From the NCBI GenBank assembly GCA_964628055.1, contig CAZVNL010000008.1, positions 7,393 through 71,392 on the forward strand: DNA of 64,000 nucleotides. The letters run 5' to 3'. Source of the stretch: CAZBEL01 sp964628055. Its GTDB lineage: Bacteria > Fidelibacterota > Marinisomatia > Marinisomatales > TCS56. Within the stretch, counting starts at the first letter, position 1. Each line of letters starts with the position of its first letter. Both the position numbers and the translations under genes were made by a program. This document shows positions 8,454-17,354 of this stretch, in pieces. The notes beneath the pieces are model-generated. The model was not told where the DNA came from, did not search any database, and was given only the letters and a program-made list of their open reading frames with translations.

Positions 8454-10208
8454 TTAAGAGCGTTCGAAGCGCCGATCCAATTCCGCCAGGGAAAGCTGCA
8501 CGATGATGGGCCGGCCGTGGGGACAGTAGTAGGGGTGCTGGGTCCCGAAGAGCCGGTTCACTAGGGCCTGCATCTCTTCTTTGGTAAGGGGCTCCCCGGC
8601 CTTGATGGCCGCGTGGCAGGCGTAGGAAGCGGCTAACCCCTCCTCCAGACTACTGTACTGGCGCCCCTCGCACCGGTAATTATCCAGAATATCGGTAAGA
8701 ATTTTCTTTTCGTTCCCCCAGCCCATCGGAGAAGGAACGGCTTCTAAGAGAATCGTGCGGGTCCCAAAGGTCTTCATCCGAAAACCGATCTTCTCTAAAA
8801 AAGGGACCAGGTCCACCAAGGCGGCATAGTCCACCGGCGAAAATTCCAGCACTTGGGGAAAGAGCAGAGTCTGGGCCGCCAGAGGAGTGGACTGGAAGGC
8901 CTCCAGGGCCTCTTCAAAAAGGACCCGCTCATGGGCCACATGCTGATCAATGACCACTAGGCCGCTACTAATCTGGGAGAGGATGTACTTGTTGTGGACC
9001 TGCCAGATGAGCTCCGGGTCCACCAGCTCCGGAGAGGTCTCCCGGCTGGCCAGATGGGAGACGTACTCCCGAGCGCGCTTCAGTTCCGGCCCTTTAGTAA
9101 CAACCGGCTGGGCGGCAAAGGTCAGGGCGGACGGGCTGGCTGGCGTCGACCCCATTTCGGCCGGTGTGTGAGCAAATCCCCGGTAAGGCAGCACCCCGTG
9201 ACGTTCCAGAGAAGGCAGGGTATCCATAAGGGCCTCTAAGACCTCGGCCACCGCTGACTTCAACACCTGGTAGACCCGCCACTCATCCTGAAAGCGCACC
9301 TTACTCTTCATGTGATGAACGTTTACGTCCACCTGGTCCGCCGGTAGCACTAAGTTCAACACAAAAAAGGGATACTCCCCCCGCTTCACCAAGGACTGGT
9401 AGGCGGAATACACGGCGGAGTTCAAGAGGCGGTCCTGGATAAAGCGACGGTTGAGAAAGATAAACTGTTCCCCGGGACGCGTGCGCACCAGATTCAGATT
9501 CCCCACGAACCCGGTAATGGAAAAATCCCCCTTGGCGTGCTGTACGGGAATCACCTGTTCGCCATAGGTGGGATCCAGCAGGGCCACGATGCGCTCTAAA
9601 AGGGACTCCGGCTGTAGGGCCAAGATTTCCCGCTCGTTATGAATTAGGTGAAAGGCGATCTCGGGATAAGCCAGCCCAAAGCGCCGCACGGTTTTCACAA
9701 TCTGCCGGAATTCAGTCTGGGGGGCTTTCAAGAATTTCCGCCGGGCCGGTGTGTTGTAAAACAGGTTCCGAACGGTGAGCTGCGTCCCTTTTAGTTCCGG
9801 GGCCGGACGGGGCGGGCCGGCGATGCCGTCTTCCACCACCATTTCGTAGGTTGCCTCTCCCGCTATACCGGAAACAATGGTTACCTTAGCCACGGCGGTG
9901 ATGCTGGCCAAGGCCTCCCCGCGAAAGCCCAGACTCTGAATGCAAAACAGCTCCTCCACCGTGGATAATTTGCTGGTATGGTAGCGCTCAATGGCCCGGG
10001 GCAGGTCGTCCTCGGCAATGCCACTGCCGTCATCGCGCACCTGGATGAGCTGGTGACCGCCCTTTTCAGCAACAATCTCAATATCCGTGGCCCCGGCGTC
10101 GATACTGTTCTCTACCAGTTCCTTCACCACCGAAGCCGGCCGCTCGATGACCTCCCCAGCGGAGATCTTATTCCGTAAGGCTTCCGATAGGGGCCGTATG
10201 GGCCTCAT
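8454..10208 (-). CDS. mutL: DNA mismatch repair protein MutL
   Basis: The 584-residue protein has the GHKL ATPase motifs VKELVENSIDAGAT (28-41) and RDDGSGI, and GFRGEALASI follows. The C-terminal domain carries DQHVAHERVLFE near residue 421. This is the endonuclease metal motif DQHA(x)2E(x)4E with Val in place of the usual Ala. CPHGRP is present near residue 564. MutL in this organism is therefore likely a nicking enzyme, as in most bacteria without MutH. Its start overlaps the ftcD stop by 4 bases (ATGA). No mutS is seen in the window. Confidence 0.96.
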   Translation of the reverse strand: MRPIRPLSEALRNKISAGEVIERPASVVKELVENSIDAGATDIEIVAEKGGHQLIQVRDDGSGIAEDDLPRAIERYHTSKLSTVEELFCIQSLGFRGEALASITAVAKVTIVSGIAGEATYEMVVEDGIAGPPRPAPELKGTQLTVRNLFYNTPARRKFLKAPQTEFRQIVKTVRRFGLAYPEIAFHLIHNEREILALQPESLLERIVALLDPTYGEQVIPVQHAKGDFSITGFVGNLNLVRTRPGEQFIFLNRRFIQDRLLNSAVYSAYQSLVKRGEYPFFVLNLVLPADQVDVNVHHMKSKVRFQDEWRVYQVLKSAVAEVLEALMDTLPSLERHGVLPYRGFAHTPAEMGSTPASPSALTFAAQPVVTKGPELKRAREYVSHLASRETSPELVDPELIWQVHNKYILSQISSGLVVIDQHVAHERVLFEEALEAFQSTPLAAQTLLFPQVLEFSPVDYAALVDLVPFLEKIGFRMKTFGTRTILLEAVPSPMGWGNEKKILTDILDNYRCEGRQYSSLEEGLAASYACHAAIKAGEPLTKEEMQALVNRLFGTQHPYYCPHGRPIIVQLSLAELDRRFERS

Positions 10209-12046
10209 GGGGCTTTAATGATCTTGAGGGTTTTGGTTAGGATCTCCTTTTCCAGCCGGGGTGCTGCGCTTAACCATGTAGCTACCTGCCGGGAAGCCTG
10301 GTCGTGAAACTCCGGGTCCTCAACCACGGTGGGTAAATTGATGAGTACGTTCAAGCACGCCCCCCGCACCCCGGCCAGGGCTGCTTCCGCCGCCACCCCC
10401 ACGTCACTCACCGAATTAGGGTTGCCCGGCTCCACCACCTGCTGACCCAGTTCCAGTACCCGGTAGGCCAGGCGGGCTACTTCCAGGGGCACTTCAACCC
10501 CCCGGCGATTAGCCTCTTGAAGCTTACTAGAGCGTACCTTTTTTTCTTCCGTCGTGGTGGCCGGAAGGCGCTGGGCCTGTAAAACCTGTTGAAAAGCACG
10601 CGTATCTTCCTCCACCAATTGTAACAGTCGGTCCTTGATCTTCTGGGCCTCCTCTCCCACCCGCTCCATGAGTTCCCTTACTGGTTCAAAGCCCTTCTTT
10701 TCGTGGGTCAGGGCCGTCACCATGGACACCAGCGCTGCCCCCAGGCTGGCGGTCAGGGCGGCTATGCTGCCGCCTCCGGGAGCCGGACTGTTAGTGGAGA
10801 CTTCGTCCACTAAGGACTTTACCGACTGTTGGACGAGAGTGGCTACCGGCGATTGTACGGCATACTCGATAATTTTTTCTTCCGGGACGAAGGGGGCCAA
10901 ATCCCTCAGGCCCAGGGATTGCACAGCGGCCTCCACCAAATCGGCCTCGGGAACGCCGGTAGTCCGTCGCTGCCGCTGGAGGTAATGTCTACCAGCCGCT
11001 AACAACGCCGCCAGGGGAATAAGCCCTACCAGTTCGCTACCCGTGACGCGGACCCCCCGCGCTTCCGCCAAGCGGCAGGCGGCATCGAAAACAAGATGAA
11101 GAGGCGTTTTTTTGTAATTGGTGAAGTTGATGGAGATCTGGGCCCGGCGGTACTCATCAATGTACCAACCCACCGTCTTCACGTGTTTAAATAGGCCCGG
11201 CTTTTTCACCGGCCGGCCTACGAGCTGCCCTTCATCATAGCCGTACTGGGACCACCAGTCCCGTAAATCAAAGTCATGCTCTTCCGTACTGTGTTTAACG
11301 AGCTTATCCGACGTGTGGGCCACAAAATCACAAAAGGCACAGGGGTAGTGATCTTTACTATAGCGGATAATCTCCCCGTCCAAAAGATTGGGCGACTGGG
11401 GGTTTGGTTTACGCAAGGAGCGCCCCTTTTCCCGCAGTTCGAAGGCGATGTCGGTAGCCAAGCGCCGATCCCGGGTGTTGAGGTTGATGTTGTAGGCGAT
11501 TAAAAACTCCCGCACACCCAGGATAGTGGCGCCGGCCGTGGCGTTGAATCGGGCGGGACCGTAGTCCGGTTTCCAGCGAGGATCTTTTAGTTTTTTGGCT
11601 AAGCCTTCGTATTCCCCCGCCCGAATTACTGCCAGGTTCTTCCGCTCCGGCTGCTGGGCGGAGTATTCGTATAAATACACGGGAATGTCCAGGGTCTCCG
11701 CCACACGCTGGCCTACGCGCTTAGACAAGGCCACACACTCTTCTACCGATACACCGCGCAGGGGGACAAAGGGACACACGTCGGTGGCGCCCAGGCGGGC
11801 GTGGGCCCCGTGATGATGGCGCATGTCAATGACTTCGGCGGCCTTCTGAACGGCCCGGAAAGCAGCCTCCTCTACACTGGCCAAGGGACCCACGAAGGTG
11901 ACTACCGTGCGGTTGGTGTCCTCACCTGGATCCACGTCTAAGAGGGTGATCCCCTCTACGCTGGTAATGGCCTGGGTAATGGCCTGAATCTTGGCCTGAT
12001 CGCGACCTTCACTGAAATTGGGAACGCATTCCACTAACGAATCCAT
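10205..12046 (-). CDS. ftcD: Glutamate formimidoyltransferase / formimidoyl-THF cyclodeaminase with embedded zinc finger
   Basis: The 613-residue protein joins two activities. Residues 1-200 are the formiminotransferase N-domain, with VECVPNFSEGRD and the catalytic-His region HHHGAHARLGATDVCPF, whose His82 aligns with the mammalian catalytic His. Residues from about 300 to 380 give the FT C-domain (RAQISINFTNY). Residues from about 415 to 613 are the cyclodeaminase (NSPAPGGGSIAAL). Between the FT halves lies a C-x2-C-x12-H-x4-H motif (C236, C239, H252, H257), matching the spacing of a C2H2 zinc finger. The enzyme moves the formimino group of formiminoglutamate to THF and forms methenyl-THF. 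No hut genes are nearby. Confidence 0.92.
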   Translation of the reverse strand: MDSLVECVPNFSEGRDQAKIQAITQAITSVEGITLLDVDPGEDTNRTVVTFVGPLASVEEAAFRAVQKAAEVIDMRHHHGAHARLGATDVCPFVPLRGVSVEECVALSKRVGQRVAETLDIPVYLYEYSAQQPERKNLAVIRAGEYEGLAKKLKDPRWKPDYGPARFNATAGATILGVREFLIAYNINLNTRDRRLATDIAFELREKGRSLRKPNPQSPNLLDGEIIRYSKDHYPCAFCDFVAHTSDKLVKHSTEEHDFDLRDWWSQYGYDEGQLVGRPVKKPGLFKHVKTVGWYIDEYRRAQISINFTNYKKTPLHLVFDAACRLAEARGVRVTGSELVGLIPLAALLAAGRHYLQRQRRTTGVPEADLVEAAVQSLGLRDLAPFVPEEKIIEYAVQSPVATLVQQSVKSLVDEVSTNSPAPGGGSIAALTASLGAALVSMVTALTHEKKGFEPVRELMERVGEEAQKIKDRLLQLVEEDTRAFQQVLQAQRLPATTTEEKKVRSSKLQEANRRGVEVPLEVARLAYRVLELGQQVVEPGNPNSVSDVGVAAEAALAGVRGACLNVLINLPTVVEDPEFHDQASRQVATWLSAAPRLEKEILTKTLKIIKAP

Positions 12047-12055
12047 AACATTACC

Positions 12056-12199
12056 TCAGGGTAGATAGTGTGCCAGGTTATTTAGGAATATCATGAGGGC
12101 GACCACAATGACCAGGAGCCCCAGTAACCACCATAAAGAACGCGGCCGGGGACGGTAGTCCGAAACCAAGGGCCGGAAGTAATGGCGCTTGAATTTCAC
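12056..12199 (-). CDS. Small single-pass membrane protein, unknown function
   Basis: This is a 47-residue protein if translated from the GTG at 12199, which overlaps the stop of the site-2 protease in a GTGA arrangement. A longer reading from an ATG at 12259 would overlap the protease by 64 bases and is less likely. Residues 1-20 are strongly basic and about 22-40 form one membrane helix (WWLLGLLVIVVALMIFL). The predicted topology has the basic side in the cytoplasm. I do not recognise the family. Coupling to the protease suggests a partner or substrate, but this is only inferred. Confidence 0.55.
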   Translation of the reverse strand: MKFKRHYFRPLVSDYRPRPRSLWWLLGLLVIVVALMIFLNNLAHYLP

Positions 12200-12819
12200 C
12201 CCCTCACCCCGGCAAAGAGCAACAGAAAGAATTTCACGAATGGTTTCATAAACATCCACAGGGGAGAAAAACCGGTGAAGTAGCCGATCAAAATCAGCCC
12301 GATGAGGATCTGGGGACCGTAGGCTTGCAGGTTGTGCACCAGTTGGGGTTGACTTCGGATCAACAGGCCCGAAAAAATCTGGGACCCGTCCAACGGCGGA
12401 ATGGGAATGAGGTTAAACACGGCCAGGGCGATATTGATCTGGGTGAACATGAGGAGCATGAGACCCCATGGCTCGCCGTGAATCCCCAGGCGTATCAACA
12501 GGCCACTACCCAACGCCAAAAGGAGATTGGCCCCGGGGCCGGCAAAGGCGATTTTCATCATGTCAGTACGCGGGTGGCGGAGGTGGCGCGGGTCCACCGG
12601 GACGGGTTTTGCCCAGCCGAAACCTACAAAGAGGATCATGAGGGACCCGAACGGATCCAAATGGGCCCGGGGGTTCAAGGTCAACCGGCCGTGATAGCGC
12701 GCCGTGGGATCCCCCAGGCGATAGGCCATATAGGCATGGGAATATTCGTGGAAAACTAGGGCAAATAGAAGGACCGGGATCAAGAGAACCAGTACGTCTA
12801 AGGGCAGTCTAAAAAGCAT
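12196..12819 (-). CDS. Site-2 protease family (M50) membrane metalloprotease
   Basis: The 207-residue protein has the zinc motif HEYSH (24-28) inside the first membrane helix, and the third ligand Asp in PPLDG (144). The family-typical segment LTLNPRAHLDPFGSL lies between them. Four to six membrane helices are visible, and there is no PDZ domain. It belongs to the short, bacterial-widespread S2P group (YwhC-like), whose substrates are mostly unknown, so no RseP role should be assumed. It follows xerD after 46 bases and is coupled to the 47-residue protein. Confidence 0.88.
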   Translation of the reverse strand: MLFRLPLDVLVLLIPVLLFALVFHEYSHAYMAYRLGDPTARYHGRLTLNPRAHLDPFGSLMILFVGFGWAKPVPVDPRHLRHPRTDMMKIAFAGPGANLLLALGSGLLIRLGIHGEPWGLMLLMFTQINIALAVFNLIPIPPLDGSQIFSGLLIRSQPQLVHNLQAYGPQILIGLILIGYFTGFSPLWMFMKPFVKFFLLLFAGVRG

Positions 12820-12865
12820 CCCTAAGCTCCGTAATCCTTGAGATACGAGGTAGCTCTCACGGCGC

Positions 12866-13759
12866 TTACCACCGGGGATGAAAGGTGCGGTGGACTTCTT
12901 TCAAATACTCCCGGTCCAGGTGCGTGTAGATCTGGGTGGTGGAAATGTCGGCGTGTCCCAGCATTTCCTGGACGGCCCTTAGGTCCGCGCCGCCCTCTAA
13001 TAAGTGTGTGGCGAAGGAATGGCGCAGGGTGTGCGGGCTTACGGGTTTACTGAGCCCTGCCAAGCGGGCATATTTATGCAATAAGTTCCACACCATCATG
13101 CGCGTGAGGGGTCGGCCGTTGCGACTGAGAAACACGCACTCCCGGCTCCGGCCGCGCCGGGCCAGGGTTGTTCGGACACGGGATAGATACACCTCTAACG
13201 CCGCTATAGCGCGGTGACCAATGGGTACCAGACGCTCTTTATCGCCCTTGCCTACGACCCGGATCAAGCTCGTGTCCAACTGGACGTAGCCCACTTTCAA
13301 ATGGCAGGCCTCGCTCACCCGCAGGCCGGCGGAATACAGCAGTTCCATTAGGGCTAAATCCCGTTGACCCAAGGGGGTAGTTGTGGGAATGCTCGCCAGA
13401 AGGGCTTCCACCTCTGCCACGGTGAGAACCACCGGCAGTTTCCGGGGCAAGCGGGGGGTTTCCATGAGCTCCGCGGGGTTCGTTATCAGGCCCTTTTCAC
13501 TCACTAAAAAGGCGTGGTAGGAGCGCAGGGAAGATAGGCTCCGGGTAATACTGGTGGGGGCCAGGTGCAAGCGTTTCAAGGCACGTACATAGAGGCGAAT
13601 ATGCTCCGGTGTTACCTCTTTTAAGGAGCGCACCGGGGTGTACTTTAGGATATAATCCAGGTAGCGCTTCAGGTCCTGGCGGTAGGCCTTGACGGTTTGA
13701 GGGGACATATTCCGTTCCACCCGCAGCATGGTAAGGTACTCCTTAAGATACGTTTCCAT
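12866..13759 (-). CDS. xerD: Tyrosine recombinase XerC/XerD type
   Basis: The protein is 297 residues from ATG 13759. A GTG four codons earlier is possible but lies inside gmhA, whereas the ATG sits one base after the gmhA stop. Residues 1-90 are the SAM-like DNA-binding domain. The catalytic set is complete: R147, K171, H243, R246, H269 and the nucleophile Y278 (TQIYTH). Length and context (housekeeping, no phage genes) match the chromosomal dimer-resolution recombinases rather than an element integrase. Whether it is XerC or XerD cannot be settled from this sequence alone. Confidence 0.9.
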   Translation of the reverse strand: METYLKEYLTMLRVERNMSPQTVKAYRQDLKRYLDYILKYTPVRSLKEVTPEHIRLYVRALKRLHLAPTSITRSLSSLRSYHAFLVSEKGLITNPAELMETPRLPRKLPVVLTVAEVEALLASIPTTTPLGQRDLALMELLYSAGLRVSEACHLKVGYVQLDTSLIRVVGKGDKERLVPIGHRAIAALEVYLSRVRTTLARRGRSRECVFLSRNGRPLTRMMVWNLLHKYARLAGLSKPVSPHTLRHSFATHLLEGGADLRAVQEMLGHADISTTQIYTHLDREYLKEVHRTFHPRW

Positions 13760-13760
13760 G

Positions 13761-14342
13761 TCACCGGGCACTCAGTAGAGCCTGCTCCGTCCATTCGCAA
13801 AGAAGGTGACCGGCCACTAAATGGCCTTCCTGGATCCGCTGGGTATCCTGACTGGGAATACAGATGGCCACCGTAACGAGGGCTTTTAGCGCCCCGCCGT
13901 CCTGGCCCGTTAGACCGATGGTTTTAAGACCCCGATCCTGGGCCACCCGCGCCGCGGCCAGGCAGTTGGGGGAATTACCGCTGGTGGAAATGATCACCAC
14001 GACGTCCCCGGCGTTACCCAGCGTAGCCACCTGGCGGGCAAATACCGATTCGAAATCCACATCGTTGGTCCAGGCGGTGAGTAGGGAGCTATCGGTGGTG
14101 AGGGCCAGGGAGGCTAGCCCCGGTCGGTCGTGAACCCGTAAGCCGCCCAAGAGTTCGGTGGAAAAGTGTTGAGCCTGGGCGGCGCTGCCGCCATTGCCGC
14201 ACCAGAGGATCTGGTGTCCTTCTTTTAACGCCGTAACCATGAGGTGGGCCGCCTGCTCAATGTCCGTACTACAGACCGACACCATGGTCTGGATGGTGCC
14301 GGCGCTCTGGCTGAGTTGTTGTTTAATAGTGTCGCGCTCCAT
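13761..14342 (-). CDS. gmhA: SIS-domain phosphosugar isomerase, probable phosphoheptose isomerase
   Basis: The 193-residue single-SIS-domain protein has the signature CGNGGSAAQAQHFSTELLGG (48-67), followed by ISTSGNSPN and a C-terminal EGHLVAGHLLCEWTE. These are the typical sites of GmhA, which isomerises sedoheptulose-7-phosphate in making heptose for LPS core. No other heptose genes (hldE, gmhB) are in the window, so a related role such as DiaA-like replication control is an alternative. It lies 3 bases downstream of the GGGP synthase gene. Confidence 0.85.
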   Translation of the reverse strand: MERDTIKQQLSQSAGTIQTMVSVCSTDIEQAAHLMVTALKEGHQILWCGNGGSAAQAQHFSTELLGGLRVHDRPGLASLALTTDSSLLTAWTNDVDFESVFARQVATLGNAGDVVVIISTSGNSPNCLAAARVAQDRGLKTIGLTGQDGGALKALVTVAICIPSQDTQRIQEGHLVAGHLLCEWTEQALLSAR

Positions 14343-14345
14343 GGG

Positions 14346-15098
14346 CTACAATTTCCAGTGGACGGCCTGGGCAAAGGCTTCCATAAGAGCCGCGTCGTGA
14401 TTGTCTTCCAAAACCGTGCCGGTGACAATGAAGCTGGCGCCGGCCTCCACCCGCTCACGGGCCTGCTCCGGTGTGCGAATCCCCCCGCCCACGATGAGGG
14501 GCACCTCCACTTCCCGGGCCACCTGGGTGATGGTCTCAACGGGTACGGCCTGGCGGGCTCCGCTGCCAGCTTCCAAATAAAGGAGCTTTTTCCCCAGATA
14601 CTGAGCTGCCAGAGCGTGGGCAACGGCTAAATCGGGCCGGTGGAGGGGCAGAGGCCGGGTGTTGCTGATGAACTCCACGGTAGACTGGGCACCGCCATCG
14701 AAAAGGAGATAACCGGTGGGGATCACCTCCAACCCCAGGTCCTTCACCACGGGGGCGGCAAGGACCTGCTCACCGATCAGGTAGTGGGGATTGCGCCCAG
14801 AGAGAATGGCCATGAACAGCATGGCGTCGTAATGGGTGTTTATCTGGTTGAGACCCCCCGGGAAAAATATGACCGGAACACTAGCCAGGGCCTTGATGGT
14901 GGCCACTCGCTCATGACAGCGCCCATCCATCATGAGGCTGCCACCTACGAAGATGGCATCCACTTCTGAGGCGTTGATGGCGGCGACCCGGGCTTCTAAA
15001 TGGGGGTCACTCTTGCGGTCGGGATCTAACAGCACAATATAGCCGGCCCCCTTGGTGCGAGCCACCTGGAGCAAGTGCTGAAAAACGGTTGATTTCAT
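14346..15098 (-). CDS. Geranylgeranylglyceryl phosphate synthase (GGGPS) family
   Basis: The 250-residue TIM-barrel protein has LDPDR (24-28), VGGSLMMDG (51-59), YLEAGSGA (174-181), GGGIRTPEQA (204-213) and a TGT phosphate site near 226-228. All are characteristic of the GGGPS/PcrB family. GGGPS joins geranylgeranyl diphosphate to sn-glycerol-1-phosphate, the first committed step to archaeal ether lipids. PcrB of Firmicutes uses heptaprenyl diphosphate instead. Length and the YLEAGSGA motif fit the group found in Bacteroidetes, other FCB phyla and Thermoplasmata. The polyprenyl chain length used is not certain. It sits between gcvH and gmhA with short gaps. Confidence 0.9.
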   Translation of the reverse strand: MKSTVFQHLLQVARTKGAGYIVLLDPDRKSDPHLEARVAAINASEVDAIFVGGSLMMDGRCHERVATIKALASVPVIFFPGGLNQINTHYDAMLFMAILSGRNPHYLIGEQVLAAPVVKDLGLEVIPTGYLLFDGGAQSTVEFISNTRPLPLHRPDLAVAHALAAQYLGKKLLYLEAGSGARQAVPVETITQVAREVEVPLIVGGGIRTPEQARERVEAGASFIVTGTVLEDNHDAALMEAFAQAVHWKL

Positions 15099-15116
15099 CG
15101 CTGGAATGTACAGAAC

Positions 15117-15494
15117 CTAAGCGATCAATTGTTTATAATCTTCGGGGGTCAGTAACCCGCTGGTATCTAGCACTTCGGAGAGGGCCACCTTGATGAGCCA
15201 GCCCTTACCGTAGGGATCCTGATTCACCAGTTCCGGGGCCTCTTCCAGAGCCGTATTCACCACCGAAACTTCCCCAGTTACCGGTGAAAATAGATCGGCC
15301 ACGGTCTTCACCGCCTCGATCGTCCCGAAGGGTTCCCCGCCCTTGACCACGGTGCCCGTTTCGGGAAATTCGATGAAGACAATATCCCCCAATTCCCCCT
15401 GGGCATAGTCGGTAACCCCTATGGTTCCCTCCTGGCCCTCCACGCGCAACCATTCGTGGTCTTTGGTGTAGTACAAATCCGCTGGTACGTTCAT
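15117..15494 (-). CDS. gcvH: Glycine cleavage system H protein
   Basis: The 125-residue protein has the H-protein fold motifs YTKDHEWLRVEG and GVTDYAQGELGDIVFIEFPE. The lipoyl lysine K63 lies in TIEAVKTVADLFSPVTGE. GcvH carries the aminomethyl group between the P and T proteins of glycine cleavage. The gcvP and gcvT genes are not here. It lies 13 bases after accC, so it is co-transcribed with biotin-dependent fatty-acid genes. This puts lipoyl- and biotinyl-carrier genes together. Confidence 0.96.
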   Translation of the reverse strand: MNVPADLYYTKDHEWLRVEGQEGTIGVTDYAQGELGDIVFIEFPETGTVVKGGEPFGTIEAVKTVADLFSPVTGEVSVVNTALEEAPELVNQDPYGKGWLIKVALSEVLDTSGLLTPEDYKQLIA

Positions 15495-15507
15495 AACATC
15501 AACTCCT

Positions 15508-16866
15508 TCAGTTTTCTTTTAATGGCGGGTACTCAAAATCTTCCAAGAAACTGGTATCAAAAGTGCCCTGGAGAAAGCGCGGGTCTTTCATGATGGCCTG
15601 ATGGAACGGAATGGTGGTGCGGGGTCCTTCGATGATACACTCCTCCAAGGCCTGCTGCATACGTTTAATGGCCCGTTCCCGGGTACTGGCCCAAACGATT
15701 AATTTCCCGATGAGGGAATCGTAATAGGGGGAAATCACATAGCCGTCGTAGGCGTGGGTATCCACCCGTACCCCCTTTCCCCCGGGCATGTGGAAGCTGG
15801 TAATCTTCCGGGGGCAGGGCCGGAAATTGTCCTGGGGGTCTTCGGCGTTGATGCGGCACTCAATGGCGTGGCCGCGCAAACGCATGTGGTCCAGGTAGCC
15901 AGGATAACGTTCCCCGGCGTGGACCTGAATCTGTTGCTTAATGAGATCCACGCCCACTACCATCTCGGTGACGGTATGCTCCACCTGGATGCGCGTATTC
16001 ATTTCCATGAAATAGAAGTTTTTATCCTTATCCAAAAGGAATTCCACCGTTCCCACTCCCACGTAGTCGGCCGCTTGGGCAGCCCGGATGGCCATGGTGC
16101 CCATGGCCCGGCGGAGGTCCTCATCAACCACCGCCGAGGGCGATTCCTCCACTAATTTCTGGTGACGCCGTTGAATGGAGCATTCCCGTTCCCCTAAATG
16201 AGCGATGTGGTTGTGGGCGTCGGCCAAAATTTGCACCTCGATGTGACGCGGGTTTTGCACATACTTCTCTAAGTAAAGTTCTCCATTATCGAAAGCCGAC
16301 TGGGCCTCGTTCTGGGCAGCCACGAAGGCCGGACCCATTTCTTCGGCCGACCAGACCAGGCGCATACCCCGCCCGCCGCCACCGGCCGAGGCCTTCAGCA
16401 TGACCGGGTAGCCCATGGTCTCTGCCAGCCGTCGGGCCTCTTCGGCACTGGGTAGTACCCCGGCACTTCCGGGAATGACCGGCACCCCGGCGGAGCGCAT
16501 GGTCTCTTTGGCCCTAGCCTTGTCTCCCATGGCTTCGATAATTTCCGCGCCAGGACCCAAAAAAGTGAAATTATTCTCCTGGCAGATACGGGAGAAGTGG
16601 GCGTTCTCCGCTAAAAAACCGTAACCCGGATGGATGGCATCGGCATTGGTAATTTCCGCTGCCGCAATTAGCCGGGGAATGTTCAGATAGCTTTCGCTGC
16701 TGAGTGGGGGCCCGATACAGACGGCCTCGTCAGCGAACCGCACGTGAAGGGAAAGTTCATCGGCGGTGGAATAGACCGCCACGGTGGGAATCTCCAGTTC
16801 GTGACAAGCCCGTATAACCCGTAGGGCAATCTCACCCCGGTTGGCAATGAGCACCTTTTTAAACAT
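15508..16866 (-). CDS. accC: Biotin carboxylase subunit of acetyl-CoA carboxylase
   Basis: The 452-residue ATP-grasp protein starts [20 protein letters not shown]. It has the glycine-rich [29 protein letters not shown] and [18 protein letters not shown] motifs and the C-terminal CRINAEDP segment. It carboxylates biotin on AccB using bicarbonate and ATP. It lies 6 bases after accB in the usual accB-accC order. Use with another carboxylase (for example propionyl-CoA) cannot be excluded, and a mutase for methylmalonyl-CoA is encoded at 57856-59514. Confidence 0.96.
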   Translation of the reverse strand: MFKKVLIANRGEIALRVIRACHELEIPTVAVYSTADELSLHVRFADEAVCIGPPLSSESYLNIPRLIAAAEITNADAIHPGYGFLAENAHFSRICQENNFTFLGPGAEIIEAMGDKARAKETMRSAGVPVIPGSAGVLPSAEEARRLAETMGYPVMLKASAGGGGRGMRLVWSAEEMGPAFVAAQNEAQSAFDNGELYLEKYVQNPRHIEVQILADAHNHIAHLGERECSIQRRHQKLVEESPSAVVDEDLRRAMGTMAIRAAQAADYVGVGTVEFLLDKDKNFYFMEMNTRIQVEHTVTEMVVGVDLIKQQIQVHAGERYPGYLDHMRLRGHAIECRINAEDPQDNFRPCPRKITSFHMPGGKGVRVDTHAYDGYVISPYYDSLIGKLIVWASTRERAIKRMQQALEECIIEGPRTTIPFHQAIMKDPRFLQGTFDTSFLEDFEYPPLKEN

Positions 16867-16872
16867 GTTAAC

Positions 16873-17325
16873 TTAGGCGGGTTCGATTAGAAACAGCACC
16901 TGGTTGTATTCCACTGGCTGACCGTCTTCGGCCACAATTTTTTTAATGACGCCCCCTGTCTCGGCCTCGATCTCGTTCATGATCTTCATGGCCTCAATGA
17001 TGCACAGGGTATCCCCTTTTTTCACCTCGTCCCCCACTGTTACAAAGGGTTCAGCCTCGGGGGCCGGGGCCCGGTAAAAGGTACCGGGCATAGGGGAAAA
17101 CACCTCCACCGTGCGGGTGGTTTCGGCTACCGTAGACGCCGGGGTGGAGAGGAACTCACCAGTAGGGGGAGGCACCAAATTCACCGGGGCGGAGTTAACC
17201 TCCTGGGACACCACCGGGGCCGTTTTTACCACCCGGTAGCGCCGGCCTAAAAAAGTTACGTCAATTTCGTTGACGTCGCTGTTTTCTAAAATGTAAATGA
17301 TTTCCTTTAAACGGTCTTGCCACAT
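16873..17325 (-). CDS. accB: Biotin carboxyl carrier protein of acetyl-CoA carboxylase
   Basis: The 150-residue protein has an N-terminal MWQDRLKEIIYILENSDVNEI typical of AccB. A Pro/Thr/Ala-rich linker (about 36-75) and a C-terminal biotinyl domain with CIIEAMKIMNEIE follow, giving K113 as the biotin site. It also shows the thumb-like SPMPGTFYRAPAPEAEPFV segment of fatty-acid BCCPs. It precedes accC by 6 bases, and efp lies upstream. Confidence 0.96.
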   Translation of the reverse strand: MWQDRLKEIIYILENSDVNEIDVTFLGRRYRVVKTAPVVSQEVNSAPVNLVPPPTGEFLSTPASTVAETTRTVEVFSPMPGTFYRAPAPEAEPFVTVGDEVKKGDTLCIIEAMKIMNEIEAETGGVIKKIVAEDGQPVEYNQVLFLIEPA

Positions 17326-17354
17326 AAGCGTTCCTAACTGTGATGCTTCTGAGA

